Of a stretch of 52,043 nt of DNA, positions 24,833 to 33,796 are shown piece by piece. The stretch is from Methylotenera_A sp040387515 (GTDB lineage Bacteria > Pseudomonadota > Gammaproteobacteria > Burkholderiales > Methylophilaceae): positions 1 through 52,043 of the forward strand of contig JAZKDP010000017.1 of assembly GCA_040387515.1 (NCBI GenBank), written 5' to 3'. The notes under the pieces are model-generated. The model was given only the letters and a program-made list of their open reading frames with translations. It was not told the DNA's origin and made no database searches. How positions within the stretch are numbered: the first letter of the stretch is position 1; the number at the start of each line of letters is the position of its first letter. The position numbers and the translations under genes are program-made.

Positions 24833-26866
24833 GTGTTCGTTACATTTCCCAATAGCAAATATCAATTACATCAACCTTTTCCACCTGCGGGCGATCAGCC
24901 TCAAGCGATAGACAAGCTGACGCAAGGTATTCAAGACGGCCTAAAGTTTCAAACGCTGCTTGGTGTAACTGGTTCTGGCAAAACTTATACCATGGCCAAT
25001 GTGATTGCGCGGCTTGGTCGCCCAGCGATTGTGATGGCGCCAAATAAAACGCTGGCAGCGCAGTTATATAGTGAGTTTCGCGAGTTTTTTCCTAATAATT
25101 CCGTAGAGTATTTTGTCAGTTATTACGATTACTATCAGCCAGAAGCCTACGTACCATCGCGCGATTTGTTCATCGAAAAAGATTCCAGCATCAATGAGCA
25201 TATTGAGCAAATGCGGCTATCCGCCACCAAAGCCTTATTAGAGCGTGAAGACAGCATTATTGTTGCCACCGTTTCGGCGATATACGGCATTGGTGATCCG
25301 TCGGATTATCACGGCATGGTGTTGCACCTTAAACAGGGAGAAAAACTCAGCCAAAGAGATGCAATCGACCGCTTAATTGGCATGCAATACGACCGCAACG
25401 ATTTCGATTTTAGCCGCGGCTGTTTCAGAGTGCGTGGCGATGTAATTGATATATTCCCTGCAGAAAATAACGAAACTGCGGTGCGCGTCAGTTTGTTTGA
25501 TGATGAGATTGAAACAATCACTTTGTTTGACCCGTTAACAGGGCAAATTTTCAATAAAATTCAACGCTTTACCATTTATCCGTCTAGTCATTATGTAACG
25601 CCGCGCGAAACTACCGTTAAAGCGATGGAAAAAATTAAAAAAGAGCTGGTTGACCGCGTGGCTTTTTATATTAAAGAAGGCAAGCTGGTCGAAGCGCAGC
25701 GCATTGAACAGCGCACGCGATTTGACTTAGAAATGCTCAATGAGATTGGTTTTTGCAAAGGCATTGAAAACTATTCACGCCATTTATCTGGCCGTAATCC
25801 AGGTGATCCGCCGCCAACGCTGATTGATTATCTGCCAGATGATGCGTTAATGATTATTGATGAAAGCCATGTCACTGTGCCACAAGTGGGCGGTATGTTT
25901 TTGGGCGACCGTTCGCGTAAAACCAATTTGGTGGATTATGGTTTTAGGTTGCCATCTGCCTTGGATAATCGGCCACTTAAATTTGAAGAGTTTGAGCGCA
26001 TCATGCGCCAATGCGTATTTGTTTCAGCCACGCCTTCAGAGTACGAAAAAAATCATCAACAGCAAGTGGTGGAAATGATTGCGCGGCCAACCGGCTTGGT
26101 CGATCCGCCAATTGTAGTTAAACCAGCCGACACGCAAGTGGATGATTTGTTGGGAGAAATTAAGCTACGCGTTGCAGTAGGCGAGCGCGTGCTGGCTACG
26201 ACATTAACCAAACGTATGGCAGAAGATTTAACCGATTACTTAAATGAACACGGCGTAAAAGTGCGCTATTTGCACAGTGATATTGATACGGTTGAGCGCG
26301 TGGAAATTATTCGCGATTTACGTTTAGGCGAATTTGACGTGCTGGTCGGCATTAACTTACTGCGCGAAGGTTTGGATATTCCAGAAGTGTCACTAGTTGC
26401 AGTTTTAGATGCCGATAAAGAAGGTTTTTTACGTTCCGAGCGCAGCTTGATTCAAACATCTGGCCGTGCGGCGCGTAATTTAAACGGTAAAGTGATTTTT
26501 TATGCCAATAAAATCACCCGCAGTATGAAAGCGGCGATGGATGAAACCGAACGTAGGCGCGGCGTGCAGATGGCTTTTAATGAGGCGAACGGCATCGTGC
26601 CAAAAGGCATCAGTAAAAGCATCAAAGACATGATTGATGGCGTTTACAGCAAAGATGAAGCGTTACGTGAACGCAAGGCTGCGCAAGATCAAGCCAATTA
26701 TGAGTCCTTAAGCGAGAAGCAATTGGCTAAAGAAATGAAGCGTTTGGAAAAATGTATGCATGATGCGGCGAAGAATTTAGAGTTTGAGAAAGCGGCTGAT
26801 TTTAGAGATCAGCTTAAAAAATTGAAAATAAAAGTGTTTGGCGCAGAAATGCCTGATTTAACCTAG
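24833..26866 (+). CDS. uvrB: Excinuclease ABC subunit B
   Basis: UvrB is the damage-verifying helicase-like subunit of nucleotide excision repair. Seen: Walker A GVTGSGKT at 44-51, the beta-hairpin YYDYYQPEAYVP, the DESH box in MIIDESHVTVPQ, helicase motifs V/VI (GINLLREGLDIPEVSL and QTSGRAARN), and the C-terminal UvrC-binding UVR motif (LEKCMHDAAKNLEFEKAADF). The frame extends to a TTG at 24773, but GTG 24833 gives 677 residues and the usual N-terminus (FVTFPNSKYQLHQPFPPAGD), close to the 673 of Escherichia coli, with AGG upstream. Confidence 0.97.
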   Translation: MFVTFPNSKYQLHQPFPPAGDQPQAIDKLTQGIQDGLKFQTLLGVTGSGKTYTMANVIARLGRPAIVMAPNKTLAAQLYSEFREFFPNNSVEYFVSYYDYYQPEAYVPSRDLFIEKDSSINEHIEQMRLSATKALLEREDSIIVATVSAIYGIGDPSDYHGMVLHLKQGEKLSQRDAIDRLIGMQYDRNDFDFSRGCFRVRGDVIDIFPAENNETAVRVSLFDDEIETITLFDPLTGQIFNKIQRFTIYPSSHYVTPRETTVKAMEKIKKELVDRVAFYIKEGKLVEAQRIEQRTRFDLEMLNEIGFCKGIENYSRHLSGRNPGDPPPTLIDYLPDDALMIIDESHVTVPQVGGMFLGDRSRKTNLVDYGFRLPSALDNRPLKFEEFERIMRQCVFVSATPSEYEKNHQQQVVEMIARPTGLVDPPIVVKPADTQVDDLLGEIKLRVAVGERVLATTLTKRMAEDLTDYLNEHGVKVRYLHSDIDTVERVEIIRDLRLGEFDVLVGINLLREGLDIPEVSLVAVLDADKEGFLRSERSLIQTSGRAARNLNGKVIFYANKITRSMKAAMDETERRRGVQMAFNEANGIVPKGISKSIKDMIDGVYSKDEALRERKAAQDQANYESLSEKQLAKEMKRLEKCMHDAAKNLEFEKAADFRDQLKKLKIKVFGAEMPDLT

Positions 26867-26915
26867 GTATATTATAAATCAATCTATTAAAATAACAATT
26901 TAAAGTAAATTATCA

Positions 26916-27194
26916 ATGTTATCTTCTGATTTTTCGCCACTAATTGGTGGTTGCGCAGCTATATTAACCACCGCTGCATTTGTGCCGCAAGCGATTCAGT
27001 CGTACAAAACTCGCGACTTATCGGGAATTTCACTGCCGATGTACACTATTTTTACTTTGGGTGTAGCGATGTGGCTGATTTATGGTTTGTTGCAGCATGA
27101 TTGGCCGCTTATTCTCGCCAATGCTGTTACGCTATGTTTATCGTCCATGATTCTGATATTAAAGGCCAAGCAAACAATAAAAGATAGAGCCTAG
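26916..27194 (+). CDS. SemiSWEET-type sugar transporter (PQ-loop)
   Basis: The 92-residue protein has three membrane helices and one PQ-loop repeat: the TTAAFVPQAIQSYKTRDLSG segment with its Pro-Gln, and LPMYTIFTLGVAMWLIYGLL. This is the bacterial SemiSWEET architecture, which functions as a dimer to equilibrate sugars across the inner membrane. The substrate is unknown. It follows uvrB by 49 bases and is convergent with the alternative oxidase gene. Confidence 0.9.
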   Translation: MLSSDFSPLIGGCAAILTTAAFVPQAIQSYKTRDLSGISLPMYTIFTLGVAMWLIYGLLQHDWPLILANAVTLCLSSMILILKAKQTIKDRA

Positions 27195-27226
27195 AGTTAA
27201 CCAGATAATCTTAAATTGATGAGTCG

Positions 27227-27856
27227 TTAACTTAATTGATTAGCAAAATCATGATTTACATCGCGATGCCCAGCTTCATCAGCACGCACTGCAATAATCA
27301 CTTCGCGTAGTTTCGCATCGTGCGGTAAATGCCAGTAATCAATGGCTAGTTGCGGCGCAGGTACGTTTTCATATTTGCCACTATCGACACCAGCCAAATA
27401 CTCGGTATAACTGTAAACCGCCTCTTCTTCAAAATAACCGACAACGCGATGCGCAGTTTTCGGCGAAATTAAATACAATAAAAAGAAGCAGTTATAAAAA
27501 ATACCTTGCGCGATGACAATTAAAATACGCTCAAAAGCATTTGGTTGCGCTATTTCAATAAAAGTCATCAAGTGCATGCGCTCGTTTTCGGCTTCTTCTA
27601 ACAACGTGCGTATCCAACCATTGTCTGATTGCATGCGGCGTAATGAATGTAAATGCTGCAATGTCCCGCCCACCATGCCTGGAACACCAGCAATTGTTTC
27701 TAAAACAACCGCTCGATGACCGTAACGGCCACTAAAAAAAGTATCCGCAAAAAAACGCATGGCTTTGGTAAAGCCATAAGCAATTTTGTCTGAAACTCCC
27801 ACTGGTTCTTTGTGTTGATTCAGATTAATGTGAGTTGCATCGCTGGGTGTCATCAT
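27227..27856 (-). CDS. aox: Alternative quinol oxidase (AOX)
   Basis: The 209-residue protein is a membrane-associated diiron quinol oxidase that reduces oxygen to water without pumping protons. All four ligand motifs are present: LET with E53, NERMHL with E92 and H95, FEEEAVYSYTEYL with Glu at 143-145, and RADEAGHRDVNH with E194 and H197. The plant-type regulatory cysteine near the N-terminus is missing, as in other bacterial forms. AGAGGA precedes the ATG. It is transcribed alone. A bypass oxidase resistant to cyanide, nitric oxide or sulfide is the expected role. Confidence 0.94.
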   Translation of the reverse strand: MMTPSDATHINLNQHKEPVGVSDKIAYGFTKAMRFFADTFFSGRYGHRAVVLETIAGVPGMVGGTLQHLHSLRRMQSDNGWIRTLLEEAENERMHLMTFIEIAQPNAFERILIVIAQGIFYNCFFLLYLISPKTAHRVVGYFEEEAVYSYTEYLAGVDSGKYENVPAPQLAIDYWHLPHDAKLREVIIAVRADEAGHRDVNHDFANQLS

Positions 27857-27957
27857 TGCGTCCTCTTGGTTATATGCTATTAAGGCATGTATTTAGCCTA
27901 ATTGTTGCAATTAGTTTGATATATCTGGGTTTATCTGGCTAAATTTGTTCAATCAGA

Positions 27958-27986
27958 TTGATTTACAAAGCTTTATTGACTATAAT
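27958..27986 (+). promoter_or_regulatory. Sigma-70 promoter of the rpsF operon
   Basis: TTGATT (27958-27963) and TATAAT (27981-27986) are spaced by 17 bases, a near-consensus promoter. It gives a leader of about 60 bases containing the S6:S18-type hairpin. Confidence 0.75.
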
Positions 27987-28005
27987 CGCGTACTTTTCAA
28001 CCCTT

Positions 28006-28031
28006 GCCACACCGACAGCATATCGGGTGGC
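28006..28031 (+). promoter_or_regulatory. S6:S18-type ribosomal protein leader hairpin
   Basis: GCCAC / A / CCGA, a 7-base loop, then TCGG / GTGGC forms a 9-base-pair stem with one bulged A next to CCG. It sits just before the rpsF ribosome site. A bulge beside a CCG triplet is the known signature of rpsF leaders bound by the S6-S18 complex for feedback control. The assignment here is by eye. Confidence 0.6.
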
Positions 28032-28052
28032 TGCAAACCACAAGGAGATTTC

Positions 28053-28442
28053 ATGCGACATTATGAAGTAGTTTTTATCGTCCATCCGGACCAAAGCGAG
28101 CAAGTGCCAGCGATGATTGAGCGTTATCGTACGCTGGTTACAAGCAACGGCGGCACTATGCACCGTTTAGAAGACTGGGGCCGTCGTCAATTGGCTTACC
28201 CAATCCAAAAAATCCACAAAGCACATTACGTTTTAATGAACATTGAATGTAACTTAACGGTATTGGAAGAATTAGAGCATGGCTTTAAATTCAACGATGC
28301 TGTTTTGCGTCATTTAACAATGAGCACTAAAACAGCAGTAACAGCACCTAGCCCAATGATGAAAGAAGAAAAATCTAAATCAGTGTTGGTTAAAGATGCA
28401 GCGCCTGCACCAGCGGCCGCAACTGAGGTTGCAGCAGCTTAA
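28053..28442 (+). CDS. rpsF: 30S ribosomal protein S6
   Basis: The 129-residue protein begins MRHYEVVFIVHPDQSEQV and contains the S6 core (GRRQLAYPIQKIHKAHYVLMN). S6 binds 16S rRNA with S18 in the central domain of the small subunit. The Ala/Pro-rich tail beyond residue 100 is longer than the minimal protein, as in many betaproteobacteria. The frame opens upstream at 27945, but ATG 28053 with AAGGAG is the evident start and leaves the leader hairpin untranslated. First gene of rpsF-priB-rpsR-rplI. Confidence 0.97.
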   Translation: MRHYEVVFIVHPDQSEQVPAMIERYRTLVTSNGGTMHRLEDWGRRQLAYPIQKIHKAHYVLMNIECNLTVLEELEHGFKFNDAVLRHLTMSTKTAVTAPSPMMKEEKSKSVLVKDAAPAPAAATEVAAA

Positions 28443-28444
28443 GT

Positions 28445-28744
28445 TTGAACACGCTGGTGATTAGCGGGGTTGTGCTTTCAATAGAGCCAATACGCTACAC
28501 GCCAGCAGGCATGCCCTTGTTGAGTTTTGTATTGCAGCACGCTTCAGAACAGATTGAAGCGGGATTAAAGAGAAAAGTAGAGTGTGAAGTGAATGCGGTC
28601 GCCATGGGTGACATTGCAAAACTAAACATTCAGCCAGGATCGTTAATCAAAGCCAAAGGTTTTTTGGCTAAGCGCAGTGCAAAAAGTCATCAATTGGTTA
28701 TGCACATTAATCAATTAGAGGCTGTTAAAACGCAGCCCAGTTAA
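28445..28744 (+). CDS. priB: Primosomal replication protein N (PriB)
   Basis: The 99-residue single OB-fold protein is related to SSB (NTLVISGVVLSIEPIRYTPA, then AKGFLAKRSAKSHQLVMHIN). PriB stabilises PriA on DNA during replication restart. Its place between rpsF and rpsR is the conserved arrangement in beta- and gammaproteobacteria. It starts at TTG two bases after the rpsF stop, so it is coupled to S6 translation. Confidence 0.92.
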   Translation: MNTLVISGVVLSIEPIRYTPAGMPLLSFVLQHASEQIEAGLKRKVECEVNAVAMGDIAKLNIQPGSLIKAKGFLAKRSAKSHQLVMHINQLEAVKTQPS

Positions 28745-28764
28745 AGAATATTAGGAGTTACATC

Positions 28765-28998
28765 ATGGCAAGAGAAATGTATAAACGCCGCCGTTACTGC
28801 CGTTTCAGTGCAGAAGGCATCAAAGAAGTAGATTACAAAGATGTTGATTTGTTAAAAGATTTTGTTTCAGAAAATGCAAAAATTATCCCAGCTCGTATGA
28901 CGGGTACAAAAGCAAAATACCAACGTCAATTAACCAGTGCTGTTAAACGCGCACGTTTCTTGGCTTTAATGCCGTACACAGACAAGCATCCTGGTTAA
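28765..28998 (+). CDS. rpsR: 30S ribosomal protein S18
   Basis: The 77-residue protein shows the S18 core: KRRRYCRFSAEGIKEVDYKD, LLKDFVSENAKIIPARMTGT and the conserved RAIKRARFLALMPY-like end (here VKRARFLALMPYTDKH). It pairs with S6 on 16S rRNA and is part of the probable feedback repressor of this operon. TTAGGAG lies upstream of its ATG. Confidence 0.98.
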   Translation: MAREMYKRRRYCRFSAEGIKEVDYKDVDLLKDFVSENAKIIPARMTGTKAKYQRQLTSAVKRARFLALMPYTDKHPG

Positions 28999-29019
28999 TT
29001 AAGGGTTTAGGAGAATATT

Positions 29020-29472
29020 ATGCAAATTATTTTATTAGAAAAAGTAGCAAACTTGGGCGTGTTGGGTGATATCGTTAAAGTTAAAGATGGTTTTGGCCGT
29101 AACTTTTTGATTCCACAAGGTAAAGCAAAACGCGCAACAGAATCAAACAAAGCAGAATTCGCTGCTCGCCGTGCTGAACTTGAAAAACAACAAGCGGATA
29201 TTTTGACTGCAGCAACAGCTCGCGGTGAAAAATTAGCTGGTTATGTGTTAAAAGTTGCACAAAAAGCTGGTGTTGATGGCCGTTTATTCGGTTCTGTTAC
29301 TAACGGTGACGTGGCTGAAGGCCTTGTGGCTGCTGGTTTTGAAGTGGTTAAATCAGAAGTGCGTATGCCTACTGGTCCATTGAAAAACATTGGTGACCAT
29401 CCAGTTACTGTGGCATTACATCATGACGTAGTGGTTGATATTACAGTTACTGTTGTTGGTGAGGCTGCTTAA
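29020..29472 (+). CDS. rplI: 50S ribosomal protein L9
   Basis: The 150-residue protein has the two-domain L9 form: an N-terminal rRNA-binding domain (MQIILLEKVANLGVLGDIVK, VKDGFGRNFLIPQGKA), a long connecting helix (residues 40-75) and a C-terminal domain (DGRLFGSVTNGDVAEGL). L9 lies at the base of the L1 stalk and affects frame maintenance. AGGAGA precedes the ATG. It is the last gene of the operon, followed by a strong terminator. Confidence 0.98.
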   Translation: MQIILLEKVANLGVLGDIVKVKDGFGRNFLIPQGKAKRATESNKAEFAARRAELEKQQADILTAATARGEKLAGYVLKVAQKAGVDGRLFGSVTNGDVAEGLVAAGFEVVKSEVRMPTGPLKNIGDHPVTVALHHDVVVDITVTVVGEAA

Positions 29473-29512
29473 AGCTTTAAGTGCCTAGATTTTAAGCACT
29501 TATGATTTAAGT

Positions 29513-29540
29513 AAAAAAGGCGACATAGGTCGCCTTTTTT
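29513..29540 (+). terminator. Terminator of the rpsF-rplI operon
   Basis: AAAAAAGGCGAC and GTCGCCTTTTTT are exact complements with a 4-base loop (ATAG), a classic factor-independent terminator 41 bases after rplI. It can work in both directions. Confidence 0.92.
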
Positions 29541-29600
29541 ATTGCCCAATTTCCCCAGCAATTTTTCATGAGCAATGGTTTTATTCGGTATAATTTGCTC

Positions 29601-30983
29601 ATGGCCGATGAACAACTAGACTCACTCAAACTCCCCCCACATTCTATTGAAGCAGAGCAATCTGTTATTGGCGGCTTGCTGCTTGAAAATGAAGCATTAG
29701 ATAAAATTGCCGACATTTTAAAAGCAGAAGATTTTTATCAGTTTGATCATAAAACTATTTTTCAGCATATTGCCAAGTTAATCGAGCGCAATCGTCCAGC
29801 TGATATTGTGACGGTTGCTGAGTCACTAGAAAGTACCGCAGAATTATCGACTATTGGCGGTATTGCGTATTTAGCTTCGTTGGCGCAAAACACACCTACA
29901 GCGGCCAATATTCGCCGCTATGCAGAAATCGTGCGCGAACGCGCCATTATGCGTAAGTTGGTTACGGTTGGTAGCAGCATTGCTGAAAGCGCTTATAGCC
30001 CAAATGGACGCGATGCACAGCAATTGCTAGACGAAGCAGAAGCCAAGATTTTCCAGATTGCCGAAGGTGGTCAACGCACTAGTCAAGGTTTCCAAGATAT
30101 TAAAGAACTACTGCCACAAGTCGCTGAACGTATCGATATGCTATTTTCGCGCGATAATCCGAGCGACGTTACCGGCATCCCGACTGGCTTTTCGGATTTA
30201 GACTCCATGACATCAGGCTTTCAGGGTGGCGATTTAATTATTGTTGCAGGTCGTCCATCAATGGGTAAAACGGCATTCTCACTCAATATTGCCGAAAACG
30301 TCGCTTTGGATACTGGTTTACCAGTTGCCGTTTTTTCAATGGAAATGGCGTCAACACAACTCGCTATGCGGATGATTGGTTCAGTAGGGCGCTTGGATCA
30401 ACATCGCATGCGTACAGGTCGATTAGAAGACGAAGACTGGGAAAAGTTAACTACGGCTCTTGGTAAGCTGAATGAAGCGCCGATTTTCATTGATGAGGGC
30501 GCGGGCCTAAGCAGCTTTGATGTGCGCGCAAGGGCGCGTAGGTTGCATCGTCAATGCGGAAAACTGGGTTTAATCGTCATCGATTACCTGCAATTGATGT
30601 CAGCCCCAGCCGGCAAGCAAGGCGAAAACCGCGCAACCGAGATTTCTGAGATTTCTCGTTCATTAAAAGCACTAGCAAAAGAGCTGGACTGTCCAGTTGT
30701 CGCGCTTTCTCAATTGAATCGAAGCGTAGAACAGCGTCCTGACAAACGTCCTGTCATGAGTGACTTACGCGAATCTGGCGCTATTGAGCAAGATGCGGAT
30801 TTGATTCTGTTTATTTACCGTGATGAAGTCTATAACCCAGATAGCGAAGACAAGGGCACAGCAGAGATTATCGTCGGCAAGCAACGAAACGGCCCGATTG
30901 GTCGCGTACGCTTAACATTTATCGGCGAAAATACGCGCTTTGAGAACTTCGCTAATACTGGCTATATGCCAGATGAATATTAA
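29601..30983 (+). CDS. dnaB: Replicative DNA helicase DnaB
   Basis: The 460-residue hexameric helicase has its N-terminal primase-interaction domain (LKLPPHSIEAEQSVIGGLLL) and RecA-like motor, with Walker A GRPSMGKTAF, Walker B IDYLQLM, and the late QSRNGPIGRVRLTF-type loop (here KQRNGPIGRVRLTF). It unwinds DNA at the fork. A longer frame starts at ATG 29568. Neither start has a ribosome site, and a TATAAT at 29589-29594 lies just before ATG 29601, so a leaderless message from 29601 is possible; I prefer this start on that basis. Confidence 0.95.
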   Translation: MADEQLDSLKLPPHSIEAEQSVIGGLLLENEALDKIADILKAEDFYQFDHKTIFQHIAKLIERNRPADIVTVAESLESTAELSTIGGIAYLASLAQNTPTAANIRRYAEIVRERAIMRKLVTVGSSIAESAYSPNGRDAQQLLDEAEAKIFQIAEGGQRTSQGFQDIKELLPQVAERIDMLFSRDNPSDVTGIPTGFSDLDSMTSGFQGGDLIIVAGRPSMGKTAFSLNIAENVALDTGLPVAVFSMEMASTQLAMRMIGSVGRLDQHRMRTGRLEDEDWEKLTTALGKLNEAPIFIDEGAGLSSFDVRARARRLHRQCGKLGLIVIDYLQLMSAPAGKQGENRATEISEISRSLKALAKELDCPVVALSQLNRSVEQRPDKRPVMSDLRESGAIEQDADLILFIYRDEVYNPDSEDKGTAEIIVGKQRNGPIGRVRLTFIGENTRFENFANTGYMPDEY

Positions 30984-30992
30984 TGTATTCGC

Positions 30993-32366
30993 ATGGCTAA
31001 ACCAAAAACCGTCTACACCTGCACAGAATGCGGTGCTTCTGAATCGAAATGGCAAGGCCAATGCCCGAGCTGTATGGCTTGGAATACTTTGGTTGAATCA
31101 GTTGCCGAAACCAGCACTTCCAACAATCGTTATGCCAATAAGTTTGAAGGTTTAGCGCAAAGCAGCACGCTACAAAAATTAAGTAGTATTCAGGCTGCCG
31201 ATATTGAAAGAACGCCGACAGGTATCAGCGAATTTGACCGTGTGCTTGGCGGTGGTTTGGTTGAAGGTGGCGTGGTGTTAATCGGTGGCGATCCGGGAAT
31301 CGGTAAATCGACTTTATTGCTACAAGTCTTGTGTCATCTCGGAAAGTCAGCACAAGCGATTTATGTTAGCGGGGAAGAATCGCCACAACAAATCGCTATG
31401 CGCGCTAAGCGCTTAGGCCTAGATGCAAGTCAAGTGGAGTTGTTAGCAGAAATCAATCTTGAGAAGATTTTAGCCACGTTACAAACGCATAAACCCAATA
31501 TTGCTGTGATTGACTCCATTCAAACTGTGTATTCAGAAGCGTTACAATCGGCACCAGGCTCAGTGGCGCAAGTGCGTGAGTGTTCTGCACAATTAACGCG
31601 TTTGGCAAAGCAATTAGGCATCACTGTTATTTTGGTTGGCCATGTTACTAAAGAAGGTTCACTGGCTGGCCCGCGGGTGCTAGAGCATATTGTGGATACT
31701 GTGTTGTATTTTGAAGGCGACCAGAACTCTTCTTTCCGCTTGATTCGCGCTTTTAAAAATCGCTTCGGTGCAGTCAACGAACTTGGCGTTTTTGCCATGA
31801 CGGAACACGGCTTGCGTGAAGTTGCTAATCCATCCGCATTGTTTTTATCGCATCACGAAGGCCAAGTGGCAGGTAGTTGTATCACCGTTACAATGGAAGG
31901 CACGCGACCACTTTTAATTGAAATCCAAGCCTTGGTAGATGAAAGTCATGCGCCCAGCCCAAAAAGATTGGCCACAGGGCTTGAACAAAACCGTTTGGCC
32001 ATGTTGCTCGCGGTGTTAAATCGCCACGCAGGCATTCCCTGTTTTGACCAAGATGTGTTTATTAATGCCGTTGGTGGCGTTAAAATTGCAGAACCGGCTG
32101 TGGATTTGGCGGTATTATTATCTATCGTTTCTTCTTTAAAAAACAAACCTTTAGATAATAAACTTATTGTGTTTGGTGAGGTTGGTTTGGCCGGCGAAGT
32201 GCGACCTGTACAGGGAGGTCAAATGCGTTTAAAAGAGGCTGCGAAACTAGGCTTTACTAAAGCGATTGTGCCTAAAGCAAATGCACCAAAAGCTAAAATT
32301 ACGGGGTTAGAAGTGATTGCGGTGGAACGCTTAGAACAAGCATTAAATCAGTTACGCAATAATTAA
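30993..32366 (+). CDS. radA: DNA repair protein RadA/Sms
   Basis: The 457-residue protein has an N-terminal zinc finger with C10, C13, C24 and C27, a RecA-like ATPase (Walker A GGDPGIGKSTLL at about 94-105), the RadA-specific KNRFGAVNELGVF motif, and a C-terminal Lon-like domain (VGGVKIAEPAVDLAVLLSIV; VFGEVGLAGEVRPV). RadA promotes branch migration in recombination. It follows dnaB by 9 bases and should be cotranscribed. Confidence 0.97.
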   Translation: MAKPKTVYTCTECGASESKWQGQCPSCMAWNTLVESVAETSTSNNRYANKFEGLAQSSTLQKLSSIQAADIERTPTGISEFDRVLGGGLVEGGVVLIGGDPGIGKSTLLLQVLCHLGKSAQAIYVSGEESPQQIAMRAKRLGLDASQVELLAEINLEKILATLQTHKPNIAVIDSIQTVYSEALQSAPGSVAQVRECSAQLTRLAKQLGITVILVGHVTKEGSLAGPRVLEHIVDTVLYFEGDQNSSFRLIRAFKNRFGAVNELGVFAMTEHGLREVANPSALFLSHHEGQVAGSCITVTMEGTRPLLIEIQALVDESHAPSPKRLATGLEQNRLAMLLAVLNRHAGIPCFDQDVFINAVGGVKIAEPAVDLAVLLSIVSSLKNKPLDNKLIVFGEVGLAGEVRPVQGGQMRLKEAAKLGFTKAIVPKANAPKAKITGLEVIAVERLEQALNQLRNN

Positions 32367-32445
32367 TTTAATTAGTTTCTAGCGATTATTTTTTAATTAT
32401 TCTTTTCTAAGTTTATTTCAAATATAGGTCTGTACCAATATTGAA

Positions 32446-33774
32446 TTATTTCAATATCAAGTTTACACAAGCCAAGCCGCTTCTCACTGCGCCTTCAATC
32501 GTCGCAGGATAGTCTGCATAAGTGTAGTCGCCGGCTAAATAGAGATTAGGGTAGGGCGTAATATTGGCTGGTCTTGGTAAATTCACATCACATGAAAAAG
32601 TGGCACACTTTTCGGCAATCACTTTGTGCCAAAGTGGTTTGGGCAAAAGAGGAAAAGCATGATGCAGCTCTTGCGCCACCTTATGTGCCAGCATATCTTG
32701 CGTTAGCTTCTGATGCTTGCCTTTTGCGCTAATCACCACTGCCAATAAGCCTTGTTGTCCACATAATTGACCGCGATCAAACACCCATTGACTGGTTAAA
32801 TCGACTAAGCCTAGCATAGGTTGAGGTAGTGTTATATGACTTGGATATTGCAGGTAAACCGTATAGATTGGCTGATAATCGTAAGTTTCTGTTTGCAAAC
32901 TGACAAAATCTAACTTGGGTAAATCGGCAGTTAAGTCTTTTAGTTGTCTAGCTGCGGTTGCAATAACCACGTGGCTAAACGTATATTGCTCTAATCGAGT
33001 GGCTACTTCAAAACCGTTTTCAATTTGTTTAATGCTGCGTATACGTTTGTTGGTTAATACCGTCGATTGATGTGTTTGCAGATATCTCACAATCGGCGTT
33101 GATAGAATTTGCGATAAATCTAATTTAGGTATTAAAAAATCGCTATCAGTTTTATTGCCATTAAAAGCATCCCGCAGCACGTTTAAAAATACTTTGCTAC
33201 TAGCCAATTTAATTGGCGTATTTAAAGCGGCCAAACATAGTGGCTCCCACAAGAATTTGATTATTTGATTCGATTGATTATTCTTTAGTAGAAAGCTTTT
33301 TAATGGCTCATCAGTCGTTAAGCGATAACTGGTTTTTTTAAGCTTAATCATCAACTTAACTGTAGAAAGGCGCTCGCTTAAACTAAGGCCTTGGCAGCAT
33401 AAAAAACCGAATAATTGATTCAAAGGGTGTGGAAGGTAATTCAGATTGGATAGCTTGAACGCCTTATTGTTGCGTGGTGACACCATGTTGAGCGCCAAAG
33501 GTAGACGCAAAAAAGCCTGCTTTTCTTGTACGCCCACTTTTTCCAGCAGTTTGAGCGTTTCGTGATAAGCACCCAATAAAATATGCTGCCCATTATCAAC
33601 CTGAAAAGTTTGGCTATTAAATTCAATTGCTACGCTACGCGCACGTCCGCCAAAATGTGGTCCAGCTTCAAACAATGTGGTCTGAATGCCTTGCTCTGCA
33701 AGTGTGGCGGCGGCAGAAAGCCCTGCCAGACCACCACCAATAATCGCAACGTGTGCTTTGTTTTTATTAATCAT
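32446..33774 (-). CDS. hpnE: Hydroxysqualene dehydroxylase (squalene-associated FAD-dependent desaturase)
   Basis: The 442-residue flavoprotein has an N-terminal dinucleotide fold (IIGGGLAGLSAAATLAEQGI then the FEAGPHFGGRARS loop) and the C-terminal FAD motif (NLYLAGDYTYADYPATIEGA). It belongs to the HpnE branch of the amine oxidase/phytoene desaturase family. HpnE reduces hydroxysqualene to squalene using the products of HpnD and HpnC. It is the last gene of hpnC-hpnD-hpnE, 22 bases after hpnD. Confidence 0.9.
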   Translation of the reverse strand: MINKNKAHVAIIGGGLAGLSAAATLAEQGIQTTLFEAGPHFGGRARSVAIEFNSQTFQVDNGQHILLGAYHETLKLLEKVGVQEKQAFLRLPLALNMVSPRNNKAFKLSNLNYLPHPLNQLFGFLCCQGLSLSERLSTVKLMIKLKKTSYRLTTDEPLKSFLLKNNQSNQIIKFLWEPLCLAALNTPIKLASSKVFLNVLRDAFNGNKTDSDFLIPKLDLSQILSTPIVRYLQTHQSTVLTNKRIRSIKQIENGFEVATRLEQYTFSHVVIATAARQLKDLTADLPKLDFVSLQTETYDYQPIYTVYLQYPSHITLPQPMLGLVDLTSQWVFDRGQLCGQQGLLAVVISAKGKHQKLTQDMLAHKVAQELHHAFPLLPKPLWHKVIAEKCATFSCDVNLPRPANITPYPNLYLAGDYTYADYPATIEGAVRSGLACVNLILK

Positions 33775-33796
33775 TTTTGGCTACACTTTATTTTAT

